From the NCBI GenBank assembly GCA_017881145.1, contig JADGRG010000575.1:1-9011 (forward strand): 9,011 bases of DNA, written 5' to 3'. The translations under genes were made by a program, and so were the position numbers. The stretch comes from Sandaracinaceae bacterium (GTDB lineage: Bacteria; Myxococcota_A; Polyangia; Polyangiales; JAFGIB01). The notes beneath the pieces are model-generated. The model did no database searches. It had not been told where the DNA came from and saw only the letters and a list, made by a program, of their open reading frames with translations. Below, piece after piece: positions 1 to 7,405 of this stretch; position 1 is the stretch's first letter; each line of letters begins with the position of its first letter.

Positions 1-2
1 CC

Positions 3-527
3 CAGCTCCCACAGCCGCAGCTCGACCAGCTCTCGCTCAGCTCGCACGTGGTGGACCTGGTTTCGGAGGGCTTCGATCTCGCGCTGCGCGGAGGCCAGCT
101 GCCTGATTCGGCGCTGATCGCCCGCAAGCTCTCGGAGAGCGCGCTCAAGCTCTTCGCAAGTCCCGCTTACCTGAAGCAGCACGGCACACCCCGCACCGCT
201 TCCGAGCTCACAACGCACGCCTGCGTGCTCTACGGACGTGAGCTGCGAGCCACCTGGAAGCTCACCAGCGGTGCCAAGGCGCACGCCGTGCAAGTCACCG
301 GCCGGCTCTGCGCGGACGACTTCGGCGTGGTGCGACGAGCCGTGGTCGCGGGTGCTGGCATCGGCCTATTGCCCGTGCTCGCCTGCGCCGACGACCTCCG
401 CAAGAAGCGCCTGACGAATCTCCTGCCCGATCACAGCGTCGAGGGCGGCGGCCTCTCGGCTGCCTCGCGAGCTTTCATCGACTTCGCCGCCAAAGAGCTG
501 GCTCACCTCAGCGTGCGCCGAGGGTGA
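3..527 (+). CDS. LysR-type transcriptional regulator, 3' part (effector-binding domain)
   Basis: The frame is open from the window edge, so the gene is 5'-truncated by the window; 174 residues are visible of a family that is usually about 300. The DNA-binding helix-turn-helix lies outside. What remains reads as the type-2 periplasmic-binding-like effector domain: a stretch with DLVSEGFDLALR, typical of the first lobe (D-L-V-x-E-G-x-D is a hallmark of the CrgA/PA-type LysR subgroup), then ARKLSESALKLFASPAYL and later AGAGIGLLP, the conserved glycine-rich turn. The C-terminus (SRAFIDFAAKEL) matches the usual end of this subgroup. Between VEGGGL and SRAFIDF the sequence seems about ten residues shorter than usual, where a strand like 'YxVYPSxxHL' is expected, so one beta-strand may be missing. 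The role is transcriptional control by an unknown ligand; the target cannot be told. It converges on the propeller lipoprotein gene with 6 bp between stops. Confidence 0.88.
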   Translation, partial: QLPQPQLDQLSLSSHVVDLVSEGFDLALRGGQLPDSALIARKLSESALKLFASPAYLKQHGTPRTASELTTHACVLYGRELRATWKLTSGAKAHAVQVTGRLCADDFGVVRRAVVAGAGIGLLPVLACADDLRKKRLTNLLPDHSVEGGGLSAASRAFIDFAAKELAHLSVRRG

Positions 528-533
528 GAAGCT

Positions 534-1673
534 CTAACGATCCGCCAGCACCAGCACGCTGGTCGGGCCCGGACCAAGCGCGAGCTTCTGACCAAGCAGC
601 GCGCCCGTCTTGGTGTCGAACACGCTGAGCTGGCCGTTGCCATGCGGCGTGAGCTTGCCGGTGAGCAGATACGTGCTGTCGGCAGGGTAGTTGAGCGACT
701 CGACGCCGAAGTCGACGACATACACTCGGCTGCCATCGCGGTTGAAGTTGACGCCCACCGGACGGCCGTCGAGCGGGATCCTCCGCGTCACCGCGTAGGT
801 CTGGGTATCGATCGCAATCAGCTCGTGCGTGCCGTGGTTCGTGACGTAAAGCTCGCTGCTGTCGGGCGTGACGTTGCCGATGATCGCCTGACTGCCGGCG
901 CCGGTAGCGACCGTGGCGACTAACTTCCAACTCTTCGTGTCAACCACTGACACATCGTCGGAGAGGAAGTTGAGCGTGAACACCTTGGAGCCGTCGGGCG
1001 AAATCGTGATCCACGCAGGCACCGAGCCGACGGCGATCGATGGATGCGTCACGGTGCCCGTGTCGCTCGAGATGGCGCGCAGAGTACCCGCGCCGCCGCC
1101 GAGCACGTTGAACGCCGCCACGTAGAGCGTCTTGCCGTCTGGGCTCACGGTGATCGAGGCGGGCAGATCGGGGGTCGTGATGGAGCTTGCGATCTGGTTG
1201 GTGGAGGTGTCGATGAGCGCGATCTGGTTCGAGTTGAGACCCGCATACACATACTTGCCAGCCGGATCCATCGCGATCACGTAGGGACGCCCCGTCACGG
1301 CGATCGACGTCACAGTCTGTGTGTCGACCGCGATCGCGGAGACCGTGTTGTCTGCCCAGTTCGCCGTGTAGAGCTGCTTGTGATCAGGCGTTGCCAGGAT
1401 GATCGCCGGCCCTGCGCCCACCGAGATCTTGCTCAGCACTGCTTGGCCTTTCTCGTCGACCATCACGACTTGGTTGTCGGCGGACACGCTCGCATAGATG
1501 CGTGCGCCCGGAGCCGTCCCACTGTCGGTGCCAGCATCCCGGGGCTTGGTCGCCTTGGTCGCCGGGTCGCTCGCGTGAGAGCCGCAGGCAGCTGAGCCGA
1601 GGCAAAGCAGGAGCGCGAGCGCGAGCACGGGCCGCGCAGCACCGTTCACACCACCGAATCGAGTGTCATCCAT
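534..1673 (-). CDS. YVTN-type beta-propeller lipoprotein
   Basis: The protein has 379 residues from the ATG at 1673, chosen because GGAGGA sits 3 nt upstream; an in-frame upstream extension to 1772 has no such signal and crosses the promoter-like region. Residues 15-29 are hydrophobic (LALALLLCLGSAA) and C30 is a plausible lipidation site, though the box (SAAC) lacks the usual Leu at -3. A Ser/Thr/Asp linker (about 31-55) follows, then repeats of the YVTN/NHL propeller type: ATPDHKQLYTANW (94-106), DPAGKYVYAG (136-145), SPDGKTLYVA (177-186), SPDGSKVFTLN (225-235), TPDSSELYVTNHG (269-281) and NRDGSRVYVVD (311-321), each alternating with 'xxIDTxTxxVxxxIxxG' strands. About seven blades fit the length. 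It is probably anchored at the cell envelope facing out of the cytoplasm. Such propellers act as binding scaffolds; no catalytic signature is seen, and the ligand is unknown. Confidence 0.9.
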   Translation of the reverse strand: MDDTRFGGVNGAARPVLALALLLCLGSAACGSHASDPATKATKPRDAGTDSGTAPGARIYASVSADNQVVMVDEKGQAVLSKISVGAGPAIILATPDHKQLYTANWADNTVSAIAVDTQTVTSIAVTGRPYVIAMDPAGKYVYAGLNSNQIALIDTSTNQIASSITTPDLPASITVSPDGKTLYVAAFNVLGGGAGTLRAISSDTGTVTHPSIAVGSVPAWITISPDGSKVFTLNFLSDDVSVVDTKSWKLVATVATGAGSQAIIGNVTPDSSELYVTNHGTHELIAIDTQTYAVTRRIPLDGRPVGVNFNRDGSRVYVVDFGVESLNYPADSTYLLTGKLTPHGNGQLSVFDTKTGALLGQKLALGPGPTSVLVLADR

Positions 1674-1676
1674 GCG

Positions 1677-1682
1677 TCCTCC
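1677..1682 (-). promoter_or_regulatory. Shine-Dalgarno of the propeller lipoprotein gene
   Basis: GGAGGA on the minus strand ends 3 nt before the ATG at 1673-1671. It decides the start in favour of 1673 over the upstream in-frame ATG at 1772. Confidence 0.75.
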
Positions 1683-1713
1683 AGACCGTGAGCCGCGTAC
1701 GTAACTCACCAGC

Positions 1714-1742
1714 CTGTTAGGATTTCTTCCCTGCCGTGTCAA
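1714..1742 (-). promoter_or_regulatory. Candidate sigma70-type promoter for the propeller lipoprotein gene
   Basis: On the minus strand a perfect TTGACA (-35, 1742-1737) is followed after 17 bp by TAACAG (1719-1714), a weak -10 matching the consensus at three of six positions. Transcription would start near 1707, giving a leader of roughly 35 nt that contains the GGAGGA box. It lies in the 102-bp gap after the helicase stop codon, so the lipoprotein gene probably has its own promoter. The -35 is convincing; the -10 is not. Confidence 0.45.
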
Positions 1743-1775
1743 TCGCCCGACGCTTAGCGACGGTTCGCGCACAGC

Positions 1776-4217
1776 TCACTCTTCGCTGGCGTCTACGAGC
1801 GGCGAAAAGAGTTCTTCGACTTCGGCCACGCCGAACGCCATGCCGTTGCCAGCGGCGGCACCGAGCACTGAGCCAGCCAGCTCGCGCTTCTTCTGCTGCA
1901 GCCCCAACATGCGCTCTTCCACACTGCCCGCAGCCACCAAATTGTAGACGAACACGGGCTTGGTCTGGCCGATGCGATACGCCCTGTCAGTCGCTTGATC
2001 TTGTGCCGCAGGGTTCCACCAGGGGTCGTAGTGGATGACGCTGTCGGCGCTGACCAGGTTCAGGCCGGTGCCGCCCGCTTTCAGGCTGATCAAGAACACG
2101 TCGGCATCGCCGCGTTCGAAGCTGTCGACCACCTTCTGACGGTGCTCCGTTGCGCCCGTGAGTGTTAGATACGGGATCTTGCGCTCGCAGAGCCCCTGCG
2201 CGAGCAGCGCGAGCATGCTGGTGAACTGCGAGAACACCAGCACGCGGTGCCCGTCGCGCAAGAGCTGATCGAGGAGCGAAAAGCATAGATCATACTTGGC
2301 CGACTGCCGCACGAAGCGGGCTGCGTCGCTCTTGACCAGGCGCGGATCGCAGCAGAGCTGACGGAGCTTCATCAGCGCATCCAGGATCGGGATGGTGGAT
2401 GCGGAAACGCCGCGCTTGCGTATCGCCGCGCGAACGTCGGCGTGGGCAGCGATGCGGATGCTCTCGTAGAGCTCGCGTTGCTTGCCGCGCAGCTCGACCG
2501 GCCGGACGATCTCCGTCTTGGGCGGCAGCTCCTTGGCGACATCCCGCTTCATGCGCCGCAGGATGTAGGGCGAGACCAGCGCGCGCAGCGCAGCCAAGCG
2601 CTGCGCGTCGCGGTGGATCTCGATCGGAAAGCGATAGAAGTGCCGAAAGGCAAGCCCATCGCCGAGCAGCCCAGGCATCAGGAAATCGAAGAGAGAGAAG
2701 AGCTCGTCGAGGCTGTTTTCGATGGGCGTTCCCGTCAGACAGAGGCGGTGCCTACTGTGCAGGAGCTGCGCGGATTCGTGCGAGAGGCTGCGCGGATTCT
2801 TGATGGTCTGCGCTTCGTCGAGGATCAGGTAGTGGAAGCTCTGCGTGACGAAGAACTCTTGGTCGCGCACCAGCACGGGATAGGTCGTCAGACACACATC
2901 ACACTGGGCCAGCTCCGAGCGGCGCTTGTCGCGATCTTTGCCGTGCAACACGGTGACACGCAGGTGCGGCGCGAACTTTGCGAGCTCGCGCTGCCAGTTG
3001 CCGACCAGGCTGGTCGGCGTCACGACCAGCGTGGCGATGTCGGCGCGGCCGCTCTCTTTCTCGATGCAGAGATGCGCGATGGTCTGCAGGGTCTTGCCGA
3101 GGCCCATGTCGTCGGCCAACACGCCGCCTGCATCGTGCTCACGCAGATGTTGTAGCCACGCAACACCCTGGACTTGGTAAGGTCGCAGGCTCGCGCGCAG
3201 CTCGCTCGGCGCAGCCCGCGAAAGCTCGGGCGGCGGCGCAGACAACGCCCGGACCCGCGCCGAGATCGCGTGGTGAGTTTCCAGGTGCAGACGCTGGGGC
3301 TCGCCCGCAAACGCCTCTTCCAGGTGACCGAGGGCTGCGGCCCGCACGCTGGGAAACTCGATGACCGCACCTTCGCAGAGTCGCCCCTGGTAGAGCTCTG
3401 CCATGACCTGCATCAGGAGGCACAGCCGTTCGGGCGGCACCGACACATAGCGCGAGATCCCCGGCACCGACACGAAGCGCGGCGAGAGTTGCGGCAAGCG
3501 CTTGCGTTCGAGATTCACGCCCTCTTCCAGCATGGCGAGCAGCACGGGCAGAAGATTGATGCGGTGTCCGTCGATCTCGATGCCGAGCTCCAGGCTGAAC
3601 CAGTCGGGCTTTTCGTCGCTCTCCTCGACCACCGCGTACCAAGGCGGCTCCTGTGTGAGCACTTGATATGGATAGTCGTCTGCGACGCTGACCTTCCAAC
3701 CGAGCGCGGAGAGCTGCGGCAACGCGTACGCCGTGAATGCACAGCGAGCGTCCTTGATCTCGTCCACGTGCAAGAGGTAGTCGGCGCGCGAACCCGGCAC
3801 CACGCCGTAGTCTTCCAGCAGCTCGAGATCGATCGCGCCGAAGCCTTCGAGCAGGTGGCGGGCGCGTGCCTCGGCCTGCGCGTCGCGCGAGAACGCCGCC
3901 ATGCCAGCTCGGTCGGCACAGAAGAAACGCTGCTGGGTGTCGCTGCTGCGCGCCGTGAATCCTTCGTAGCGAAAGCAGAGCTCGATCACCGGGACTTCGA
4001 TCTCTTGAAAGTCCGAGCGCAGCATTTCACCGCGGTTGACCAGCACCCGCTCCATGAAGAGGCAGATCTGCGGCTGCACCAGCCTCGCAACTTGGGCCGA
4101 TTCGGCCAGCGCGTGCGGCGCGTGCGGCGCGTGCACCCCGTCAAGACCGTCGAGCGCCTGCAGGGCACGTTCGATGCCGAGCTCCGCTTCCTGCAGCGCG
4201 CCGAGATCGTTGGACAT
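1776..4217 (-). CDS. SNF2-family DEAD/DEAH-box helicase (Swi2/Snf2 ATPase)
   Basis: From the ATG at 4217 the protein has 813 residues. About residues 30-310 read as the bacterial SNF2-associated region (W-F-S-L-E-L-G-x-E-x-D-G-x-R-x-N-L-L-P is typical). The ATPase core follows: LADDMGLGKT (Walker A, K375), TLVVTPTSLVGNW (Ia), LDEAQ (Walker B, D467/E468), LTGTPIEN (III), ILRRMKRDV, VLVFSQF (IV), ISLKAGGTGLNL (V, about 710-721) and DQATDRAYRIGQ (VI, about 740-751). All key residues are present, so an active dsDNA translocase is expected; such proteins remodel protein-DNA or polymerase complexes, but the bacterial role is poorly known. Related proteins often carry an N-terminal SWIM zinc finger (CxC...CxH); none is seen. 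The start is uncertain: the frame is open to an ATG at 4370, but residues there look non-coding, and 4217 has a promoter-like box 7 nt upstream and no Shine-Dalgarno. Confidence 0.93.
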   Translation of the reverse strand: MSNDLGALQEAELGIERALQALDGLDGVHAPHAPHALAESAQVARLVQPQICLFMERVLVNRGEMLRSDFQEIEVPVIELCFRYEGFTARSSDTQQRFFCADRAGMAAFSRDAQAEARARHLLEGFGAIDLELLEDYGVVPGSRADYLLHVDEIKDARCAFTAYALPQLSALGWKVSVADDYPYQVLTQEPPWYAVVEESDEKPDWFSLELGIEIDGHRINLLPVLLAMLEEGVNLERKRLPQLSPRFVSVPGISRYVSVPPERLCLLMQVMAELYQGRLCEGAVIEFPSVRAAALGHLEEAFAGEPQRLHLETHHAISARVRALSAPPPELSRAAPSELRASLRPYQVQGVAWLQHLREHDAGGVLADDMGLGKTLQTIAHLCIEKESGRADIATLVVTPTSLVGNWQRELAKFAPHLRVTVLHGKDRDKRRSELAQCDVCLTTYPVLVRDQEFFVTQSFHYLILDEAQTIKNPRSLSHESAQLLHSRHRLCLTGTPIENSLDELFSLFDFLMPGLLGDGLAFRHFYRFPIEIHRDAQRLAALRALVSPYILRRMKRDVAKELPPKTEIVRPVELRGKQRELYESIRIAAHADVRAAIRKRGVSASTIPILDALMKLRQLCCDPRLVKSDAARFVRQSAKYDLCFSLLDQLLRDGHRVLVFSQFTSMLALLAQGLCERKIPYLTLTGATEHRQKVVDSFERGDADVFLISLKAGGTGLNLVSADSVIHYDPWWNPAAQDQATDRAYRIGQTKPVFVYNLVAAGSVEERMLGLQQKKRELAGSVLGAAAGNGMAFGVAEVEELFSPLVDASEE
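4111..4134. repeat. 9-bp tandem repeat in the helicase 5' region
   Basis: The unit GCGTGCGGC occurs twice perfectly (4111-4119, 4120-4128) and then partly (4129-4134). On the coding strand it gives HAPHAPHA near residues 28-36 of the helicase, an Ala/Pro/His-rich linker ahead of the associated domain. It is in frame, so a change in copy number would add or remove three residues. Confidence 0.8.
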
Positions 4218-4224
4218 CTGGGCG

Positions 4225-4254
4225 TTTAGATCAGATTTGCTCGGCAAAGTCGAA
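4225..4254 (-). promoter_or_regulatory. Weak candidate promoter before the helicase ATG
   Basis: On the minus strand TTCGAC (4254-4249) is followed after 18 bp by TCTAAA (4230-4225), and 7 nt later by the ATG at 4217. Spacer and distance to the ATG are the same as at the zinc-ribbon gene (7502-7539), and there is no Shine-Dalgarno, so a leaderless transcript is possible. The hexamers are poor matches. The surrounding stretch is the most AT-rich part of the 169-bp gap, which otherwise shows no clear terminator or gene. Confidence 0.3.
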
Positions 4255-4386
4255 TTCGAATTGTGGATCACGGCACTGGCTGTGGCGGCGCAGATGTACG
4301 ACCACCATGGATCGTGGCGCGCATGCGATGCTGCCCATGCTAGAGCGAATTGCAGAGACCCGTTGCTCAAGAGCTGTCCAGCTTAC

Positions 4387-6723
4387 TCAGCAAGCACGCC
4401 GCGCCGCCTGCAGCAGCAACCGCTTCTCGGATTCAGCGATCACGCTTCGCGCACGCTGCGCGGCATCGGGGTTCACGGAGATCGAGGTGATGCCGAAGCG
4501 CACCAGGTGATCGGCGAACTCGGGGTTGTTGCTGGGCGCTTGGCCGCAGAGCGAGGAGGTCAGCCCGTGCTCGCGTGCCTTCTCGATGATCTGGCGGATC
4601 GCGTCCAGCACCGCAGCATCGGACTCGTCGAAGAGCTCGGCGCAGGTCTCGGAGTCGCGGTCGACGCCGAGCATGAGTTGCGTGAGATCGTTGGAGCCGA
4701 TCGACACACCATCGATGCCGAGCTTCGCGTAGTCGGGGATGCGATACACGACCGACGGCACCTCCGCCATCACCCAACGCTTGAGCCCGCGCTGCTTACC
4801 GAGCCGATGCCCGTCGATCAGCTCCAAGCACGCCTCCAGCTCCCACTTGGTGCGCACGAAAGGAATCATCAGGTGCAGGTTCGGCGTCTGGTCGCGCACC
4901 CGCGCCACGGTATCGAGCTCCAAGAGGAAGAGATCCGGCTCGCGCACGTAACGATAGGCTCCGCGATAGCCGATCATCGGGTTTTCTTCGTGGGGCTCGT
5001 AGGCCTCGCCGCCCTTGAGCTTGCGGAACTCGTTGGTCCGGAAATCGTAGGTGCGGTAGATGACGGGACGCGGCGCGAAGGCGCGCGTGATCGTCAAGAG
5101 GGATGCGCTCATCTTCTCGATGAACTCCTCACGCTTGCCTTCCGCCAAGAGCTGCTTTGGGTGCACGCCCAGAAGTGCGTCGGTGATCATGAACTCCGCA
5201 CGCAAGAGGCCGACGCCGTCGACTGGCAGCGCGGCCACCTGCGCAGCCTGCGACGCGATCGCCAGATTCACGTAGAGCTTGGTGCCGAGCGGTTCCACGC
5301 TCTCGACGCTGGCGGCGGCACGCTCGCTTGCCGCCTGATCCTTCAGCGCGATCTTCTCGGTGACGTCGCCTTCCAAGATCTGTCCGGTGTGACCGTCGAC
5401 GGTCACCAGCTCGCCGTTACGCAGCACCTTGGTAGCCTCACGCGTGCCGACCACGCAGGGGATGCGCAGCTCACGGCTGACGATCGCCGCATGACACGTC
5501 ATGCCGCCGCCGTCCGTCACCAACGCACAAGCTCGTCGCAGCGTGGGCACCCAGTCGGGACTCGTCATCTGTGCGACCAGCACTTCGCCGCTCTGCAGCT
5601 GCGCGCTCTCGTCGGCGGACTGCAGAATGCGCACCTTGCCACAGACTCTGCCGGGCGCGGCACCCAGCCCGGAGAGCAACACGCGCGCCGGTGCGGCATG
5701 GGTCGCGGCCGGAGCGTTCTGTGTCAGCGTCGTGATGGGCCGCGACTGCAATATGTAGAAGCTGCCGTGCGACACGGCCCACTCGATGTCCTGCGCTGAG
5801 CCATAGTGCTGCTCGATGCGCAACGCGAGCGCGGCGAGCTTCATGACCTCGGCGTCGTCCAGCACGCGCCGACTACGCTCGTGCACCGGCAGCATCACGC
5901 GCTGATCCTTGCCGTTTGCGCCGCGCACCAGCTTGTGGGTCTTGTCACCGATGCGCACGGACACTAGGCGGGGCCCGTCCTTGACGAGCACGTAGGTGTC
6001 GGGCTCGACCTGCCCGCTCACCACCACCTCGCCCAGACCAAACGCCGCCTCGATCACGATCCGGCTCTGGTCGGAGGTCGCTGGGTCGGCGGTGAACATC
6101 ACGCCACTGCGCTCGGAGTCGACCATCTCCTGCACGACCACGGCGATTGCAGGCTCGTCGTGAAAGCCCTGACTCACTCGATACGAGAGCACGCGCTCGC
6201 CGAACATGCTGGCAAAGCACCGCACCACTTTGTCGGAGAGCTCGTCTTCGCCGCAGACGTTGGTGAAGCTTTCGTTCATACCAGCGAACGAGGCCCCGGC
6301 CGTATCCTCGCTGGTGGCCGACGAGCGCACCGCCACGTGGCCGCTACCGCCGAGCCTCCGATACGCCGCGACGATCACCTTGCGCAAGCGCTCCGGCAGA
6401 CCCGCCTTGCGCACCAGCGCCTTGAGCTCGGCGGAGACCTTGGTGAGGGCCGCGCTCTCATCCGGCCTCACGCTCTGCAAGAGCTTCTGCACCTCCGCGC
6501 GCACACCGGCCGCGTCGAGCGCCGCGAGGTAGGCCTGTGCGGTGATCACGAAGCCAGGCGGCACCGGTAAGCCTGCGCGCGAAAGCTCGCCGAGGTTTGC
6601 ACCTTTGCCACCGACTAAGCTGGTGTCGTCCTTGCCAAGTGTGGCAAAAGCACGCACGAGTTGAGCGTCGTCGTCTGCAAGTCTTGGTTTGGCAAGATCG
6701 TCCATATCGTCCATATCGTCCAT
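4387..6723 (-). CDS. ppsA: Phosphoenolpyruvate synthase (pyruvate, water dikinase)
   Basis: It makes phosphoenolpyruvate, AMP and phosphate from pyruvate, ATP and water (EC 2.7.9.2), the entry to gluconeogenesis from pyruvate, in the cytoplasm. The 778 residues match the usual length of about 790. An ATP-grasp-like nucleotide-binding domain comes first: VGGKGANLGEL (37-47), GLPVPPGF (51-58) and VRSSATSED (132-140). The swivelling phosphohistidine domain follows with GGGMTCHAAIVSRE, where H411 is the carrier. A PEP/pyruvate barrel comes last, with LLRAEF, ENPMIGYRG, GSNDLTQLMLGVDRD and the CGQAPSN active-site segment (C726). All catalytic landmarks are intact, so it should be active; PEP synthase fits better than PPDK because of the length and this C-terminal motif. 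The start at 6723 has GAGGAG 4 nt upstream; the frame extends to 6774 but lacks such support there. The first nine codons are three copies of ATG-GAC-GAT. No PEP-synthase regulatory kinase gene is nearby. Confidence 0.96.
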   Translation of the reverse strand: MDDMDDMDDLAKPRLADDDAQLVRAFATLGKDDTSLVGGKGANLGELSRAGLPVPPGFVITAQAYLAALDAAGVRAEVQKLLQSVRPDESAALTKVSAELKALVRKAGLPERLRKVIVAAYRRLGGSGHVAVRSSATSEDTAGASFAGMNESFTNVCGEDELSDKVVRCFASMFGERVLSYRVSQGFHDEPAIAVVVQEMVDSERSGVMFTADPATSDQSRIVIEAAFGLGEVVVSGQVEPDTYVLVKDGPRLVSVRIGDKTHKLVRGANGKDQRVMLPVHERSRRVLDDAEVMKLAALALRIEQHYGSAQDIEWAVSHGSFYILQSRPITTLTQNAPAATHAAPARVLLSGLGAAPGRVCGKVRILQSADESAQLQSGEVLVAQMTSPDWVPTLRRACALVTDGGGMTCHAAIVSRELRIPCVVGTREATKVLRNGELVTVDGHTGQILEGDVTEKIALKDQAASERAAASVESVEPLGTKLYVNLAIASQAAQVAALPVDGVGLLRAEFMITDALLGVHPKQLLAEGKREEFIEKMSASLLTITRAFAPRPVIYRTYDFRTNEFRKLKGGEAYEPHEENPMIGYRGAYRYVREPDLFLLELDTVARVRDQTPNLHLMIPFVRTKWELEACLELIDGHRLGKQRGLKRWVMAEVPSVVYRIPDYAKLGIDGVSIGSNDLTQLMLGVDRDSETCAELFDESDAAVLDAIRQIIEKAREHGLTSSLCGQAPSNNPEFADHLVRFGITSISVNPDAAQRARSVIAESEKRLLLQAARRAC
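6697..6723 (-). repeat. Perfect 3 x 9 bp tandem repeat at the ppsA start codon
   Basis: Three perfect copies of ATGGACGAT on the minus strand begin exactly at the start codon and encode MDDMDDMDD, so the gene opens with three in-frame ATGs. Only the first has a Shine-Dalgarno at a workable distance. The acidic tail precedes the normal family start and is probably outside the folded domain. Confidence 0.95.
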
Positions 6724-6727
6724 CGCG

Positions 6728-6733
6728 CTCCTC
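6728..6733 (-). promoter_or_regulatory. Shine-Dalgarno of ppsA
   Basis: GAGGAG on the minus strand lies 4 nt before the ATG at 6723. It selects the first of three tandem ATGs and argues against the upstream in-frame ATG at 6774. Confidence 0.75.
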
Positions 6734-6772
6734 ACATAGCCCCGAGCCAGCCGACGCCAAGCACGAATTTCC

Positions 6773-6946
6773 ATGCCCGAAACTCCATTTTCGCCCGAGA
6801 GCCTGTGTGTCCTGGGCTCGGTGCTGGCGGTCCGGGAGCTGCCCTTGTGTCCGGAGCTGCGGCTCTGGCTCTTGCGCGACGACGTGGACTATCCCGTGCA
6901 ACGCGCCCTCATCCACCGCTTGTCGGGGCGCTGCGGCACGCCCTAA
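6773..6946 (+). CDS. Short ORF of 57 codons, possibly a truncated methyltransferase-like gene
   Basis: The ORF opens at the ATG at 6773, 49 bp from the divergent ppsA start, and ends at a TAA that is the first three bases of palindrome copy 1. The 57-residue product has a codon-like GC3 bias (most codons end in G or C) and reads like protein: leader MPETPFSPESLCVLGS, then ELPLCPELRLWLLRDDVD and RALIHRLSGRCGTP. The 'PLxPELRLWL' stretch recalls the N-terminus of small SAM-dependent methyltransferases in which 'PYWAFxW' follows; here the reading ends just after CGTP, where that motif would be expected. So it may be a gene cut short by the repeat. No Shine-Dalgarno is visible and no stop-free continuation is seen beyond the repeat. 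It could equally be a small intact protein or chance. Recognition is from memory only and weak. Confidence 0.4.
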   Translation: MPETPFSPESLCVLGSVLAVRELPLCPELRLWLLRDDVDYPVQRALIHRLSGRCGTP

Positions 6947-6986
6947 ACAGGAACGCATGGAGCGCGGTCCAGGCGTCTCTGTTTAG
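6944..6986. repeat. 43-bp imperfect palindrome, copy 1
   Basis: This stretch is identical base for base to 8932-8974 in the same orientation. It folds as an 18-bp-per-arm hairpin around GCGCGG: TAAACAG pairs with CTGTTTA, then a G.T and an A/C mismatch, then AACGC against GCGTC-type pairing with one A/G mismatch, then TGGA with TCCA. Flanking CC and GG extend this copy's stem by two pairs. It lies between the 57-codon ORF (whose stop it supplies) and the 3' end of the CusF-like gene, so it sits between two converging 3' ends. There is no following T-run, so it is not a classical intrinsic terminator. Confidence 0.93.
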
Positions 6987-7012
6987 GCGCGAACGCTTCT
7001 GCGCCGACCAGC

Positions 7013-7405
7013 TCACCGCGCACCCGCAAGCGTGAGCGCGGTGTCAGGTGGCAGGTTCTGCACTTTGGTCACGACCAAAGCCGGGCTGGTGCTCCAGTGC
7101 ACTTCGAAGTCGAAGATGATCTTGTCACCCGCCGACACGTCCTTCGGCGCGACACCCGGCCCAAACCCGAAGATCATCGTCATCGATTCCATGCTCGATG
7201 CCTTGCCATCGCGGTCCTTGAAGCGCGGCACAGCTTCGTGATGGATCGCCACACGCGCGTCGACGCCGCTGCCGCTGACTTCCTGGACCAGCCCGCGCAC
7301 GTGGTAGCTCTCCACCGCCTCTTTTCCCTGATCGCAGGCCGAAAGACCCAAGAGCAGGGTGCAGACGAGCACGAGCCGGCGAAGTGCGCGAAGTGCGTGA
7401 AGCAC
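7013..7405 (-). CDS. CusF-like copper-binding lipoprotein
   Basis: The product has 130 residues from a GTG at 7405, chosen because AGGAG lies 7 nt upstream; the open frame runs further, to 7951, but that part is antisense to the zinc-ribbon gene. A Leu-rich signal (residues 5-23) ends in LSAC with C24 as the lipid-attachment site, so it is an envelope lipoprotein. Residues 33-118 fit the small beta-barrel CusF/CopF fold: YHVRGLVQEV, VAIHHEAVP (H55/H56), a methionine cluster SSMESMTMIF (M72, M75, M77), SAGDKIIFDFEV and ALVVTKVQNLP. In CusF, one His and two Met bind Cu(I) or Ag(I) and a Trp caps the metal. Here the spacing between His and Met is longer (an extra RFKDRDGKAS), and no Trp precedes the Met pair. 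It probably buffers or hands over copper in the periplasm. No CusCBA or Sco gene is adjacent. Metal specificity is inferred. Confidence 0.82.
   Translation of the reverse strand: MLHALRALRRLVLVCTLLLGLSACDQGKEAVESYHVRGLVQEVSGSGVDARVAIHHEAVPRFKDRDGKASSMESMTMIFGFGPGVAPKDVSAGDKIIFDFEVHWSTSPALVVTKVQNLPPDTALTLAGAR

Noticed and set aside
534..930. Overlapping minus-strand frame inside the propeller gene
   Set aside because: Its Arg-rich composition is a frame shadow; the propeller frame explains the region with clear repeats.
4218..4370. Upstream extension of the helicase to an ATG at 4370
   Set aside because: The added 51 residues look non-coding, have no Shine-Dalgarno, and overlap the AT-rich promoter-like stretch just before 4217.
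4036..5799. Long plus-strand open frame opposite ppsA and the helicase
   Set aside because: It spans two genes on the other strand and their intergenic gap, has no recognisable motifs, and is the usual antisense open frame of GC-rich coding DNA. The similar frames at 2442-3155 and 3174-4229 were dropped for the same reason.
6944..6986. Palindrome as an ordinary Rho-independent terminator
   Set aside because: No U-run follows on either strand, the stem holds mismatches, and an exact second copy lies upstream of a gene start. A role in 3'-end formation is still possible and is noted as a finding.
6941..6990. Palindrome as an integron attC site (stop codon at its edge, gene-like cassettes between copies)
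   Set aside because: The ends read CTGTTTAG, not the GTTRRRY core; at 43 bp it is shorter than known attC sites; it has symmetric mismatches rather than extrahelical bases on one arm; the intervening genes are in mixed orientation; and no intI is present.
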